Below, one piece after another: positions 23,901 to 37,880 of a stretch of DNA of 64,000 nucleotides; within the stretch, counting starts at the first letter, position 1; each line of letters opens with the position of its first letter. The notes under the pieces were generated by a model. The model was not told the origin of the DNA. It saw nothing but the letters and a program-made list of their open reading frames with translations, and made no database searches. The DNA comes from Scylla paramamosain. Lineage: Eukaryota; Arthropoda; Malacostraca; Decapoda; Portunidae. The translations under genes were made by a program, and so were the position numbers. The stretch covers positions 6,477,967 to 6,541,966 of the forward strand of contig NC_087191.1 of NCBI RefSeq assembly GCF_035594125.1. Direction: 5' to 3'.

Positions 23901-26900
23901 AAGAAAATTAAGAAAAAAAATTAATTTTAGCTTTTTTTTCGGACTGTTATGTACCAAACCCTAAAGTGCATGCAAAGCCACCTATATGAGGAAATTAAAC
24001 AACTTTACCAGAAACCTGTCTTTTGAGTGTTTTTCAGCATGTTAGGCACCAAAACGATATATAATATAGAAATCACTTAATATGGGAATCCATCACAAAA
24101 TTACTGAAAAAGTGTCTTTTCAGTGTTTTACGTATAAAAACGCTAAAACGGATGCAAACCAACGAATATGAAGAAATAGAATAACATTACCAAAAAAGGT
24201 GTTTTTGAGCTTTTTATCAACAAAAAAAACGCGAAAATGGATAGAAAGCACTCTATATTGAGATACAAAAGGACATTACGAGAAATTTGTATAATGAGTG
24301 TTTTATAGTTTCACAAGAACCACAAGGCAAAAAACGCAAAAACTCGTGTATATGGATAAGTTTCTTAGATACCAAAATGCTGAAACTGAGGAATAACACT
24401 CTTAATTGAGAATACAGAACAACCTTACGATATGCGTGTATTTTGAGTGCTTTTCACATTCTTAGTTACCAAAACCCCAAATTGCATGCAAAACGCTTTA
24501 TGTGGTAAAAAAATGACATTACCATAAAAATGTCTGAGTGTTTTTGAGCGTGTTAGGCAATAAAGCACTAAAAAGGAGGGCAATCACATAACATGGGAAT
24601 AAAACCATCTTTTAGCAAGAACTTCCTTTTAAGTGTTTTTGAGCTCCTTATATACCAAAACGCTAAAACGCATGCAAAACACCCTTTATGGAGAAACAGA
24701 TTGATATTACCAAAAACATGTATTTTGAAAGTTTTTGATCATGTTACCTCTAATAACGCTTTAATACATGGAAAAAAATCCTATGTCTGGGAAACGAAAG
24801 GACATTACGAGAAACGTGTATTATGAGTGTTTTTAAGTTCCATAAGTACCAAAAAGCTAAAACCTCTTTATAGAAAAAAAAGTAAATAAATGAAAAGGAT
24901 CTTTTTTTGTTATTCTTCTTCATAGGTATCGAGATCACAAAATTCTGGCAAAATTCAGGGAAATTATATGAAAAAAGAACATTATCAAAAAAGTTAATTT
25001 TAGCTTTTTTTTCGGACTGTTATGCACAAAACCCTAAAGTGCATGCAAAGCCAACTATATGGGGAAATTAAACGACTTTACGAAAAACCTGTGTTTCTAG
25101 TGTTTTTCAGCATGTTAGTCACCAAAACAATTAAAAATAAGGAATTAATTCTATTTGGGAATCCAAAACAAATTACTGAAAACGTGTCTTTTCCGTGTTT
25201 TAAGTAGAAAAATGATAAAACGGATGCAAACCAGCCAACATGAAAAAATAGAATAAGATTACCAAAAAGATATATTTTGAGTATTTTTTAGTTAAAAAAA
25301 AAAAAAAAAAAAAACGCGAAAATGGATGGAAAGCTCTCTATATTGGTTAACAAAAGGACATTACGAGAAACGTGTATAATGAGTGTTTTATAGATTCTCA
25401 AGAAGCACGAGGCAAATACCGCAAAAACTCATATATATGGAGAAGTTTCTTAGATACCAAAATGGTGAAACTCCTGAATAACACTCTAAATTGAGAAACA
25501 GAACAACCTTACCAAATGCGTGTATTTTGAGTGTTTTTCACATTCTTATTTACCAAAACCCCAAATTGCATGTAAAAGTAGCTTTATGTGGGAAAAAAAT
25601 GACTACCAGGAAAGTGTCTTTTAAGTGATTTTTTTTTTTTTTTTTAGCATGATAGGCAATAAAGCACTAAAAAGCAGGGCAATCACATTACATGGGAATA
25701 AAATCAATTTTTACCAAGTGTTTTTTCTAAGTGTTTTTGAGCTGCTTATATACCAAAACGCTAAAACGCATGCAAAACACCCTTTATTTAGAAACAGAAT
25801 AACATTACCAAAAACATGTATTTTGAGTGTTTTTGATCATGTAACCTATAAAAACGCTTAAATACATTGAAAGAATCTTATGTTTGGGAAACGAAAGGAC
25901 ATTTCGAGAAACGTGTATTATGAGTGTTTTTAAGTTCTTTAAGTACCAAAAAGCTAAAACCCACAAATAACACTCTTTATAGAGAAAAAATAAATAAATA
26001 AATAAAAAATAAAAAAATAGGATTTTTTTTTATTTATAAATAAATAAATAAAATAAATTTTTTTTTTTATTTATCTTCATAGGTACCAAGATGCTAAAAT
26101 TCTGCCAAAATTCAGGGAAATTATGTGAAAAAAAGAACATTATGAAAAGGAGTTAATTTTAGCCTTTTTTTCGGACTGTTATGTACCAAATCCTAAAGTG
26201 CATGCAAAGCCACCTATATAGGGAAATTAAACGACCTTACCAGAAACCTGTCTTTTGTGTTTTTTTTTTTTTTCAGCATCTTAGGCACCAAAACGAAAAA
26301 TGTTATGGAAGTCACTAAATGTGGGAATCCATCACAAAATTACTGAAAAAGTGTCTTTTCAGTGTTTTACGTAGAAAAACGCTAAATCGGATGCAAACCA
26401 ACGAATATGGAGAAATAGAATAACATTACCAAAAAGGTATATTTTGAGTGTTTTTGATCTTCTTACCTTCAAAAAACGCGAAAATGGATGGAAAGCACTC
26501 TATATTGGGATACTAAAGGACATTACGAGAAACGTGTATAATGAGTGTTTTTTAGTTTCACAACAGCCACAAGGCAAAAATCGCAAAAACTCGGTGTATA
26601 TGGAGAAGTTTCTTGCATACCAATATGCTGAAATAACACTCTTAATCAAGAATAAAGAACAACCTTACCAAATGCATGTATTTTGAGTGCTTTTCACATT
26701 CTTAGTTACCAAAACCAAAAATTGCATGCGAAACTAGCTTTATGTGGGAAAAAAATGACATTACCAAAAAAGTGCCTTTTGAGTGTTTTTGAGCGTGATA
26801 GGCACTAAAATACTAAAAAGGAGGGCAATGACATTATATGGGAATAAAACCAACTTTTACCAAGAACCTGCCTTTACGTGTTTTTGAGCTTCTTACATAC

Positions 26901-29900
26901 CAAAACGCTAAAACGCATGTGAAACACCCTTTATGGAGAAAAAGAATAACATTACCAGAAACATGTATTTTGAGTGATTTTGATCATGTTACCTATAAAA
27001 ATGCCTAAATACATGCAAAGAACCCTATGTTTGTAAAATGAAAGGACATTACGAAAATCGTGTATTATGAGTGTTTTTAAGTTCCTTAATTACCAAAAAG
27101 CTAAAACACACAAATAACTCTTTTTAGAGAGAAAAAAAAATTTGTGTTATTCATCTTTATAGGTACCGAGTTGGCAAAATTCTGGCAAAATTCATGGAAA
27201 TTTTGTAAAAAAAATCATTTAAAAAAAAGTAATTTTAGCTTTTTTCTGGAGTTATGTACAAACTCTCAAGTGCATGCAAATCCACCTATATGGGGAAATT
27301 ACACGACTTTACCAGAAACCTGTCTTTTGAGTGTTTTTCAGCAATCTCAACAATATTATTTAAAACGTGTCTTTTCAGTGATTTACGTAGGAAAACGCTA
27401 AAACGGATGCAATCCAACCAATATGAAGAAATAGAATATTACCAAAAAGATATATTTTGATGTGTTTTTGAGCTTGTTACCTACAAAAAATGCAAAAATG
27501 GATGGAAAGCACTTTATATTGGCAAAGAAGAGGACATTACGAGAAACGTGTATGAGTGTTTTATATTTTGACAAGAACCACAAGGTAAAATACTCAAAAA
27601 CTCGTGTACATAAAGAAGTTTCTTACATACCAAAATGCTGAAACTCATGAATAACACTTTTAATTAATAAATAGAACAACCTTACTAAATGCCTGTGTTT
27701 TGAGTTTTTTTTTACACATTCTTAGTTACCAAAACCCCAAATTCCATGCAAAACAAGCTTTATGTGGGAAAAAATGATATTACCAGAAAAGTATCTTTTG
27801 AGTGTTTTTGAGCGTGTTAGGCAATAAAGCACTAAAAAGCAGGGGAATCACATTACATGGGAATAAAACAAATTTTACCAAGAAATTGCCTTTAAGTGTT
27901 TTTGAGCTAATTACATACCAAAACGCTAAAACGCATGCAAAACACATTTTATGGAGAAAGAGAATAAAATTATCAAAAAACATATATTTTTGATCATGTT
28001 ATCTATAAAAACGTTTACATACATGCAAAAAACGAAAGGACATTACGAGAAATGTGTATTATAAGTGTTTTTAAGTTCCTTAAGTACCAAAAAGCTAAAA
28101 CCCACAAATAACACTTTATTTAGAAATAAAATTAAGAAAATAAAAAAATAGGATTTTTTTTTTTTTGTTATTCATCTTCATAGGTACCGAGATGCCAAAA
28201 TTCTGGGAAAATTCAGGGCTCTTATATGTTAAAACAAAAATGATCAAAAGAGTAAATTTAAGCTTTTCTTTCGGACTGTTATGTACCAAACCCTAAAGTG
28301 CATGCAGAGACTCCTATATGAGGAAATTAAACGACCTTACCAGAAATCTCTTTTTTGAGTGTTTTTCAGCATGTTAGGCACCAAAACGAATAATAATAAG
28401 GAACTCACTCTATATGAGAATCCAAAAAAAATTGCTGAAAACGTGTTTTTTCTTTGTTTTACGTAGAAAAACGCTAAAACGGATGCAAACATACCAATAT
28501 AAAAAAAATAGAAAACCATTACCAAAAAGGTATATTTTGAGTGTTTTTGAGCTTGTTACCTACAGAAAACGCGAAAATTGATGCAAAGCACTCTATATTA
28601 GAAAACAAAAGGACTTTGCAAGAAAAGTGTATAATGCGTTTTTTATAGTTCAAAAGAACCAAAAGGCAAAAAACACAAAAACTTGTGTATATGGAGAAGG
28701 TTCCTAGATACCAAAATGCTGAAACTTATGAATAACACTCTTAATTGAGAAACAGAACAACCTTACTAACTGCGTGTAATTTGAGTGCTTTTCACATTCT
28801 TAGTTACCAAAACCCCAAATTGCATGCAAAACCACCTTTATGTGAGAAAAAAATGACATTACCAGAAAAGTGTCTTTTAAGTGTTTTTGAGCGTGATAGG
28901 CAATAAAGCACTAAAAAGCAGGGCAATGATATTACATTGGAATAATACCAATTTATACCAAAAACTTGCCTTTAAGTGTTTTTGAGCTCCTTATATACCA
29001 AACCGCTAAAACGCATACAAAACAAACTTTATGGAGAAACAGAATAACATTACCAAAAACATGTATTTTGAGTGTTTTTGATCATGTTATCTATAAAAAC
29101 GCTTAATTACATGCAAAGAACATTATGTTTGGGAAACAAAAGGACATTACGAGAAACGTGTATTATGAGTGTTTTTTTAAGTTCCTTAAGTACCAAAAAG
29201 CTAAAATCCACAAAGAACACTCTTTATTTAGAAAATAAAAAAATAAAAACAAAAAAATAGGAATTTTTTAATTTTTTTTATTTATATTCATAGGAACCGA
29301 GATGCCAAAATTCTGGGAAAATTCAGGGCAATCATATGATAAAAGAATATTATGAAAAAAGTTAATTTCAGCTTTTTTTTTTCGGACTGTTATGTACAAA
29401 ACCTTAAAGTGCATGGAAAGACTCCTATATGAGGAAATTAAACGACATTACCAAAAATATGTGTTTTGAGTGTTTTTTAGCATGTTAGGCACCAAAACTA
29501 TAAATAATAAGGAACTCACTCTATATGGGAATCCAAAAAAAAGTTACTGAAAACGTGTCTTCTCAGTGTTTTACGTAGAAAAACGCTAAAACGGATGCAA
29601 AGCAACCAATATCAAGAAATAGAAAAACGTTACTAAAAAGGTATATTTTGATTGTTTTTGAGCATGTTACCTACAAAAAACGCGAAAATTGATGCAAAGC
29701 ACTCTATATTGGGATACAAAAGGACATTCCAAGAAAAGTGTATAATGAGTGTTTTATAGTTCAAAAGAACCACACGGCAAAAAACGCAAAATCTCGTGTA
29801 TATGGAGAGGTTTCCTAGATACAAAAATGCTAAAACTCATATATAACATTCCTAATTGAGAAACAGAACAGCCTTACTAAATTCGTGTATTTTGAGTGCT

Positions 29901-32563
29901 TTTCACGTTCTTAGTTTGCAAAACCCGAAATTGCATGCGAAAATAGATTTGTGTGAAAAAAAGACTACCAGAAAAGTGTCTTTTGAGTGTTTTTGAGCAT
30001 GATAGAAAATAAAACACTAAAAAAGGAGGGCAATCACATTACTTTGGAGGAAAACGAATTTTTACCAAGAACTTGCCCGTATGTGTTTTTTGAGCTCCTT
30101 ATATACCAAAACACTAAAACGCATGCAAAACACTCTTTTATGGTGAAACAGAATAACATTACCAAAAACATGTATTTTTAGTGTTTTTGATCATGTTACC
30201 AATAAAAACGCTTAAATAAATGCAAAGAACACTATTTTTGGGAAACGAAAGGATATTACGAGAAACGTGTATTATGAGTGTTTTTAAGTTCATTAATTAC
30301 CAAAAAGCTAAAAGCCACAAATAACACTCCTATTGAGAAACAATAAATAAATAAAAAAGAAAATACAATATTTTTTTTCTTTCTTATTCATCTTCAGAGG
30401 TACCGAAATGCCAAAATTCGGGCAAATTTCAGGAAATTATGTGAAATAAGAACGTTATCAAAACAGTTAAATTTAATTTTTTTTTTCGAAATCTTATGTA
30501 AAAAACCCCTAAAGTGCATGCAAAGCCACCTATATGGGGAAATTAAACGTCTTTGCCAGAAAACGGTCATATGAGTGTTTTTCAGCATGTTAGGAACCAA
30601 CACGATAAATAACATGGAAGTCAATCTATATGGGAATCCAAAAGAAAATTACTAAAAACGTGTCTTTTCGGTGTTTTACGTAGAAAAACGCTAAAACGGA
30701 TGTAAACCAATTAATATGAAGAAATAAAATAACATTACCAAAAAGGTATATTTTAAGTGTTTTTGAAATTGTTACCTACAAAAAATGCGAAAATGGATGG
30801 AAAGCACTCTATATTGGGAGGCAAAAGGACATTACGAGAAATGTGTATAATGAGTGTTTTATAGTTTCACAAGAACTACAAGTCAAAAAACGCAAAAACT
30901 CGTGTATATAGAGAAGTTTCTTACATTCCAAAATGCTGAAACTCTGGAACAATACTCTTAATTGAGAAACAAAACAATCTTACTAAATGCGTGTATTTTG
31001 AGTACTTTTTACATCCTTAGTTACCAGAACCCCAAATTGCATGCGACACCAGCTTTTTGTGGGAAAAAAATGACATTACCATAAAAATGTCTTTTGAGTG
31101 TTTTTGAGCGTGTTAGGCAATAAAGCACTAAAAAGCAGGGCAATCACATTACATTGGAATAAAATCAATTTTTAACAAAAACTTGCCTTTAAGTGTATTT
31201 GAGCTCCTTATATACCAAAACACTAAAATACACTTTATGGTGAAACAGAATAACATTACCTAAAACATGTATTTTGAGTGTTTTTGATCATGTTACTAAT
31301 AAAAACGCTTAAATACATGCAAAGAACCGTATTTTTGGGAAATGAAAGGACATTACGAGAAACGTGTATTATGAGTGTTTTTAAGTTCATTAAGTACGAA
31401 AAAGCTAAAAGCCACAAATTACACTCTTTATTGAGAAAACAAAAAAAAAAAAAAATAAATAAATAAAAAAATACGATTTTTTTTTTCATTCTTATTCATA
31501 TTCACAGGTAACGAGGTGCCAAAAATTCAGGCAAAGTTCAGGAAATTATATGAAATAAGAACATTATCAAAAAAGTTAAATTTAGCTTTTTTTTCGGACT
31601 GATATGTACCAAACCCCAAAAGTGCATGCAAGGCCATCTATATGGGAAAATTAAACGTCTTTGCCAGAAAACTGTCTCATGAGTGTTTTTCAGCATGTTA
31701 GGAACCAACACGATAAAACCTAAGGAAGTCAATCTATATGGGATTCCAAAATAAAATTACTGAAAGCATGTCTTTTCGGTGTTTTACGTAGAAAACGCTA
31801 AAACGGATGCAAACTAACCAAAATGAAGAAATAGAATAATATTACCAAAAAGGTATAATTTGAGTGTTTTTGAAATTGTTACCTACAAAAAACGCGAAAA
31901 TGGATGGAAAGCACTCTATATTGGGAAGCAAAAGGCACCAAAAAGCATGTTAGGCACCAAAACGATAAATAATATGAGTCACTCTATATGGAAATCCAAA
32001 AAAAAATTACTGGAAACGTGTCTTTTAAAAGATTTACGTAGAAAAACGCTAAAACGGAGGCAAACCAATTAATATGAAGGAATAGAATAACATTTCCAAA
32101 AAAAAGTATATTTTGTGTGTTTTTGAGCTTGTTACATAAAAAGAAACTCGAAAATGGATGCAAAGCACTCTATATAAGGAAAAAAAAAGGACATAATGAG
32201 AAACGTGTATAATGTGTGTTTTATAGTTCACCAGAATCACAAGGCAAAAAACGCAAAAACTGGACTGTATAGAGAAGTTTCTAAGATACCAAAATGCTGA
32301 AACTCATGAATAAAACTCTTAATCAAGAAACAGAACAACCTTACTAAAAGCGTGTATTTTGAGTGTTTTTTTTACATTCTTAGTTACCAAAACCCCAAAT
32401 TCCATGCTAAACTAGCTTTATGTGGGAAAAGAATGTCATTACCAGAAAAGTGTCTGAGTGGTTTTGAGCGTGTTAGGCAATAAGGCACTAAAAAGCAGGT
32501 CAATCACATTACATGGGAATAAAACCAACTTTTACGAAGAACTTACCTTTTAGTGTTTTTGAC
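20996..32563 (+). repeat. Satellite HOR array, block 2
   Basis: Ten HOR copies marked by the m4 landmark near 21.60, 22.71, 23.84, 24.92, 26.07, 27.15, 28.17, 29.28, 30.39 and 31.50 kb (spacing 1.02-1.15 kb). The last unit is irregular: near 31,940 the order jumps from m8 back to m6 (GCACCAAAAAGCATGTTAGG) before a short inverted segment. The part from about 25,190 on is duplicated at 41,595-49,436. No protein-coding gene is supported. Confidence 0.95.
25984..26066. repeat. A/T tract of the HOR (longest clear example)
   Basis: Inside m4 every HOR unit has an A-rich stretch with AAATA repeats, a short GGA or similar, then a T-run and TTATTCATCTTCATAGG. Here it is expanded to about 80 bp, with AAATAAATAAATA appearing on both sides of TTTTTTTTATTTAT, so it can fold as an A/T hairpin. 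Tract length differs in almost every unit. Confidence 0.85.
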
Positions 32564-32871
32564 ACGCATTTAGTAAGGTTGCTCTGTTTCTCAATTAAGA
32601 GTGTTATTCATGAGTTTCAGCATTTACACGAGTTTTTGCGTTTTTTGCCTTGTGGATTTTTTGAACTATAAAACATTCATTATACATTCTTCTCGCAATG
32701 TTTTCTACGTAAAACACTAAGAAGACACGTTTTCAGTAATTTTCTTTTGGATTCCCACATAGAGTGAGTGCCTTATTATTTATCTTTTTGGTGCCTAACA
32801 TGCTGAAAAACACTTAAAAGACAGATTTCTGGTAACGTATTTAATTTCCTCAAATGGGAGGTTTTGCATGT
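32564..32871 (-). repeat. Inverted satellite segment, copy 1
   Basis: Orientation flips abruptly after GTGTTTTTGA. The sequence reads as the reverse complement of m9b-m9a-m8 (partial), then m7 (partial), m6 and m5, and flips back at about 32,870 into m1. Near 32,700 (TCTCGCAATG|TTTTCTACGT) it lacks about 155 bp (the rest of m8 and part of m7) that the sister inversion at 48,982-49,436 retains. Confidence 0.9.
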
Positions 32872-34449
32872 TTTTTCAGTGTTTTTGAGCGTGTTAAGCA
32901 ATAAAGCATTAATAGCCAGGGCAATCACATTACATGGGAATAAAACCAAATTTTACCAAGAACTGGCCTTTAAGTGTTTTTGAGCTCCTTATATACCAAA
33001 ACGCTAAAACGCATGCAAAATACATTTTATGGAGAAACAGAATAACATTACCAAATAGATGTATTTTGAGTGTTTTTGATCATGTTATCTAAAAAAAACG
33101 CTTAAATACATGCAAAGAACCTTATGTTTGGGAAACGAAAGAACATTACGAGAAACGTGTATTATGAGTGATTTTTAAGTTCTTTCAGTACCAAAAAAGC
33201 TAAAACCCATAAATAACACTCTTTAGAAAAAATAAATCAATTAAATACATTTTTTTTTTGTTTTTCATCTTCATAAGTACCGAATTGCCAAAATTCTGCA
33301 AAAATTCAGGGAATTTATGTGAAAAAAAAGAACATTATCATGAAAGTTGATTATAGCTTTTCTTTCTGATTGTTATGTACAAAAACCTAAAGTGCAATTA
33401 AAGCCACCTATATAGGAAAGTTAAACGACTTTACCAAAAACCTGTCTTTTCAATGTTTTTCAGCATGTTAGGCACCAATACGATAAATAATATGAAAATC
33501 AGTTAATATGTGAATCCAAAACAAAATTAGTGAAAACGTGTCTTTTCAGTGTTTTACGTAGAAAAACGCTAAAGCGGATATAAACCAACCTATATGAAGA
33601 AATAGAATAACATTACCAAAAAAATATATTTTGAGAGTTTTTGAGCCTGTTAAATACAAAAATGCAAAAATGGATGTAAAGCACTCTATATTAGGAAACA
33701 AAAGGACATTACGAGAAACGTGTATAATGAGTGTTTTATAGTTTTAAAACAACCACAAGGCAATAAACGCAAAAACTAGTGTATATAGAGAAATTTTTAC
33801 ATACCAAAATGATGAAATGCAAGAATAACACTTTTAATCGATAAACAGAACTACCTTATCAAATTGTGTATTTTAAGTATTTTTCACATTCTTAGTTACA
33901 AAAATGCCAAATTACATGCGAAACTAGCTTTATTTGGAAAAAAAATGACATTACCAGAGAAGTGTCTTTTGAGTGTTTTTGAGCGTGATATGCAACAAAG
34001 CAATAAAAAGCAGAATAATCACATTACATGAGAATAAAACCAACTTGTACGAAGAATTTGCCTTTAAGAGTTTTTTGACCCCTTATATACCAAACCTCTA
34101 AAACGCATGAAAAACAAATTTTATGGAGAAACAGAATAACATTACCAACAACATGTATTTTGAGTGTTTCTGATCATGTTATCTATAAAAACGCTTAAGT
34201 ACATGCAAAGAACATTATGTTTTGGAAACAAAAGGACATTACGAGAAACGTGTATTATGAGTGTTTTTATAAGTTCCTTAAGTAACAAAAAGCTAAAACT
34301 CACAAATAACACTCTTTATTTAGAAAATAAAAAAATAAAAAAATAAATAGGATTTTTTTTTTTTTGTTATTCATCTTCATAGGTACCGAGATGCCAAAAT
34401 TCTCGGAAAATTAAGGGCAATTATTTGATAAAAGAATATTATCAAAAAA

Positions 34450-35327
34450 GTAAATTTCAGCTTTTTTTTTCGGACTGTTATGTACCAAATCCTAAAGTTG
34501 GAGGCAAAGCCTCCAATATGAGGAAATTAAACGACCTTACCGGAAATCTGTGATTTGTGTGTTTTTGAGCATGTTAGGCACCAAAACGATAAATAATAAG
34601 GAACTCACTCTATATGGGAATCCAAAACAAAATTACTGAAAACGTGTCTTCTCAGTATTTTACGTAGAAAAACGTTAAAACCAACCAATATCAAGAAATA
34701 GAAAAACGTTACCAAAAAGGTATATTGTGAGTGTTTTTGAGCTTTTTACCTACAAAAGCGCGAAAATTGATGGAAAGCACTCTATATTGGGAAACAAAAG
34801 GACATTGCAAGAATAGTGTATAATGAGTGTTTTATAGTTCAAAAGAACCACAAAGCAAACAACGCAAAAACTTGTGTGTATGGAGAGTTAATTTCAGCTT
34901 TTTTTTTCGGACTTTTATGTACCAAACCCTAAAATGCATGGAAAGCCTCCAATATGAGGAAATTAAACGACCTTGCCAGAAATCTGTATTTTGTGTGTTT
35001 TTTTTTAGCATGTTAGGCATTAAAACGATAAATAATAAGGATCTCACTCTATATTGGAATCCAAAACAAAGTTACTGAAAACGTGTCTTCTCAGTGTTTT
35101 ACGTAAAAAAACGTTAAAACGGATGCAAACTAACCAATATCAAGAAATAGAAAAAGGTTATCAAAAATGTATATTTTGAGTGTTTTTGAGCTTTTTATCT
35201 ATAAAAACGCGAAAATCGATGCAAAGCACTGTATATTGGGAAACAAAAGGACATTGCAAGAAAAGTGTATAATGAGTATTTTATAGTTCAAAAGAACCAC
35301 AAAGCAAACAACGCAAAAACTCGTATA
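34450..35327 (+). repeat. 439-bp tandem duplication of m5-m9a
   Basis: The segment from m5 (TTAATTTCAGC, TTCGGAC) through m9a occurs twice head to tail. GCATGTTAGGCA recurs at 34,569 and 35,008, a period of 439 bp. The junction is at about 34,886 (TGTATGGAGAG|TTAATTTCAG). The corresponding region near 54,260-54,700 has it once, so it is a local event after the larger block duplication. Confidence 0.85.
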
Positions 35328-37703
35328 TATGGAGAGATTTCTTAGATACCAAAATGCTGAAACTCATGAATAACACTCTTAATTGAGAAACAGAACAACC
35401 TTACTAAATGCGTGTATTTTGAGTGTTTTTCACATTTTTAGTTACCAAAAACCCGAAATTACATGCGAAAATAGCTTTGTGGGGAAAAGAATGACTTTAC
35501 CAGAAAAGTATCTTTTGAATGTTTTTTCAACGTGATAGGTAATAAAGCTCTCAAATGCAGGATAATCACATTACATTGGAATAAAACCATTTTTTACCAA
35601 GAACTTGCCTTTAAGTGTTTTTGAGCTCCTTTTATACAAAACTGCTAAAACGCATGCAAAACACACTTTATGGAGAAAACCAAAACCTTGTATTTTGAGT
35701 GTTTTTGATCACGTTATCTATAAAAACGCTTAAATACATGCAAAGAACCTTATGTTTGGGAAACGAAAAGACATTACGAGAAACGTGTATTATGAGTATT
35801 TTGAATAACCTTAAGTACCAAAAAGTTCAATCCCACAAATAACACTCTTTATTGAAAAAAAAAAAATAAATAAATAAAAAATAAAAAAAATAGGATTTTT
35901 TTTTATTTATCTTCATAGGTACCGAGATGCCAAAATTCTGGGAAAATTCAGGGCAATTATATAATAAAAGAATATTATCAAAAAAGTTAATTTTAGCTTT
36001 TTTTTCGGACTGTTATATACCAAACCCTAAAGTGCATGTAAAGCCTCCTATATGAGGAAATTAAACGACCTTATCACAAATCTCTCTTTTGAGAGTTGTT
36101 CAGCATGTTAGGCACCAAAACAATAAATAATAAGGAACTCACTCTATATGGGAATTCAAAACAAAATTACTGAAAACGTGTCTTCTCAGTGTTTTACGTA
36201 GAAAAACGCTAACAGGGATGCAAACAAACCAATATAAAGAAATAGAAAAAACATTACCAAAAAGGTATATTTTGAGTGTTTTTGAGCTTGTTACCTATAA
36301 AAAACACAAAAATTGGTGCAAAACACTCTATAATGGGAAAGAAAAGGACATTGCATGAAAAGTGTATAATGAGTGTTTTATAGTTCAAAAGAACCACAAG
36401 GCAAAAAATGGAAAAAACTATTGTATATGAAGAAGTTTCGTAGATACCAAAATGCTGAAACTCATGAACAACACTCTTAATTGAGAAACAGAACAATCTT
36501 ACTAAATGTGTGTATTTTGAGTGTTTTTAACATTCTTAGTTACCAAAACCCCAAATTGCATGCGAAACCAGCTTTATGTAGGAAAAAAATGACATTTCCA
36601 GAAAAATGTCTTTTGAGTGTTTTTGTGTTAGGCAAAGAAGCACTAAAAAGCAGGGCAATCACATTACACTGGAATAAAACCAATTTTTAATAAGAATTTG
36701 CCTTGAAGTGTTTTTGAGTTCCTTATATACCAAAACACTAAAATGCATACAAAATACACTTTATGGTGAAACAGAAGAACATTACCAAAAACATGTATTT
36801 TGAGTGTTTTTTATCATATTTCCAATAAAAACGCGTAAATGACATTACCAGAAAAATGTCTTTTAAGTGTTTTTGAGCGTGATATGCAAGAAAGCACTAA
36901 AAAGCAGAAAAATCACATAACTTGGGAATAAAACTAACTTTTACGAAGAACTTGCCTTTAAGTGTTTTTTTAACAACTTACATACCAAAACGCTAAAACG
37001 CATGTAAAATACCCTTTATGGAGAAACAGAATAACATTACCAAAAATATGTATTTTGGGTGTTTTTGAACATGTTACTTATAAAAATGCTTAAATACATG
37101 TAAAGAACCCTATGTTTGTATAAGAAAAAAACATTAAGAAAATCATGTATTATGAGTGTTTTTAAGTTCCTTAAGTACCAAAAAGCTAAAACACACAAAA
37201 AACACTTTATAGAGAAAAAAAAAATTTTGTTATTCATCTTCATAGGTACCGAGATACCAAAATTCTTGAAAAATTCAGGGAAATAAAAAAAAAACATTAT
37301 AAAAAAATAATTTTAGCTTTTTTCCGGAGTTATGTTCCAAACCCTGAAGTGCATGCAAAGCCATCTATATGGAAAAATTACTCGACTTTACCAGAAACCC
37401 TTCTTTTGAGTGTTTTTTCAGCAATTTTAACAATATTACTGAAAACGTGTCTTTTCTGTGATTTACGTACAAAAACGCTAAAACGGATGCAAACCAACCA
37501 ATATGAAGAAATAGTATAACATTACCAAAAAAGATATATTTTGATGTGTTTTTGAGCTTGTCACCTACAAAAAGATGCGAAAATGGATGAAACGCACTCT
37601 ATATTAGGAAAAAAAAAGGACATTACGAGAAACGTGTATAATGAGTGTTTTATAGTTTCACAAGAACCACAAGGCAAAAAACTCAAAAGCTCGTGTGCAT
37701 AAA

Positions 37704-37880
37704 GAAGTTTCTTACATACCAAAATGCTGAATCTCATGAATAACACTTTTAATTTAGAAACAGAACTACCTTACCAAATGTGTGTATTAGAGAAGTTTCT
37801 TACATACCAAAATGCTGAAACTCATGAATAACACATTTAATTAAGAAACAGAACCTTACTAAATGCCTTTATTTTGAGTG
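37704..37880 (+). repeat. Doubled m9b monomer
   Basis: GAAGTTTCTTACATACCAAA occurs at 37,704 and again at 37,792 (88-bp period). The first copy carries the ACTACCTTACCAAATGTGTG variant seen near 14,450; the second has a different 3' half. The junction (GTGTATTA|GAGAAG) lacks the usual TTTTGAGTG, so the extra monomer is chimeric. Confidence 0.75.

Larger units (their letters stand above)
25190..32871 (+). repeat. Segmental duplication A, copy 1 (partner 41,595-49,436)
   Basis: Shared private variants at an offset of 16.27-16.42 kb: GCAAAAACTCATATATATGG at 25,421 and 41,824; ATGGAAGTCACT plus CCATCAC at 26,305 and 42,577; the TTTTTTCTTTG m6/m7 variant near 28,450 and 44,860; AGAAAATAAA near 30,005 and 46,417; the inversion breakpoint at 32,561 and 48,979. 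The partner copy has lost an m1 monomer near 42,050. Confidence 0.85.
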
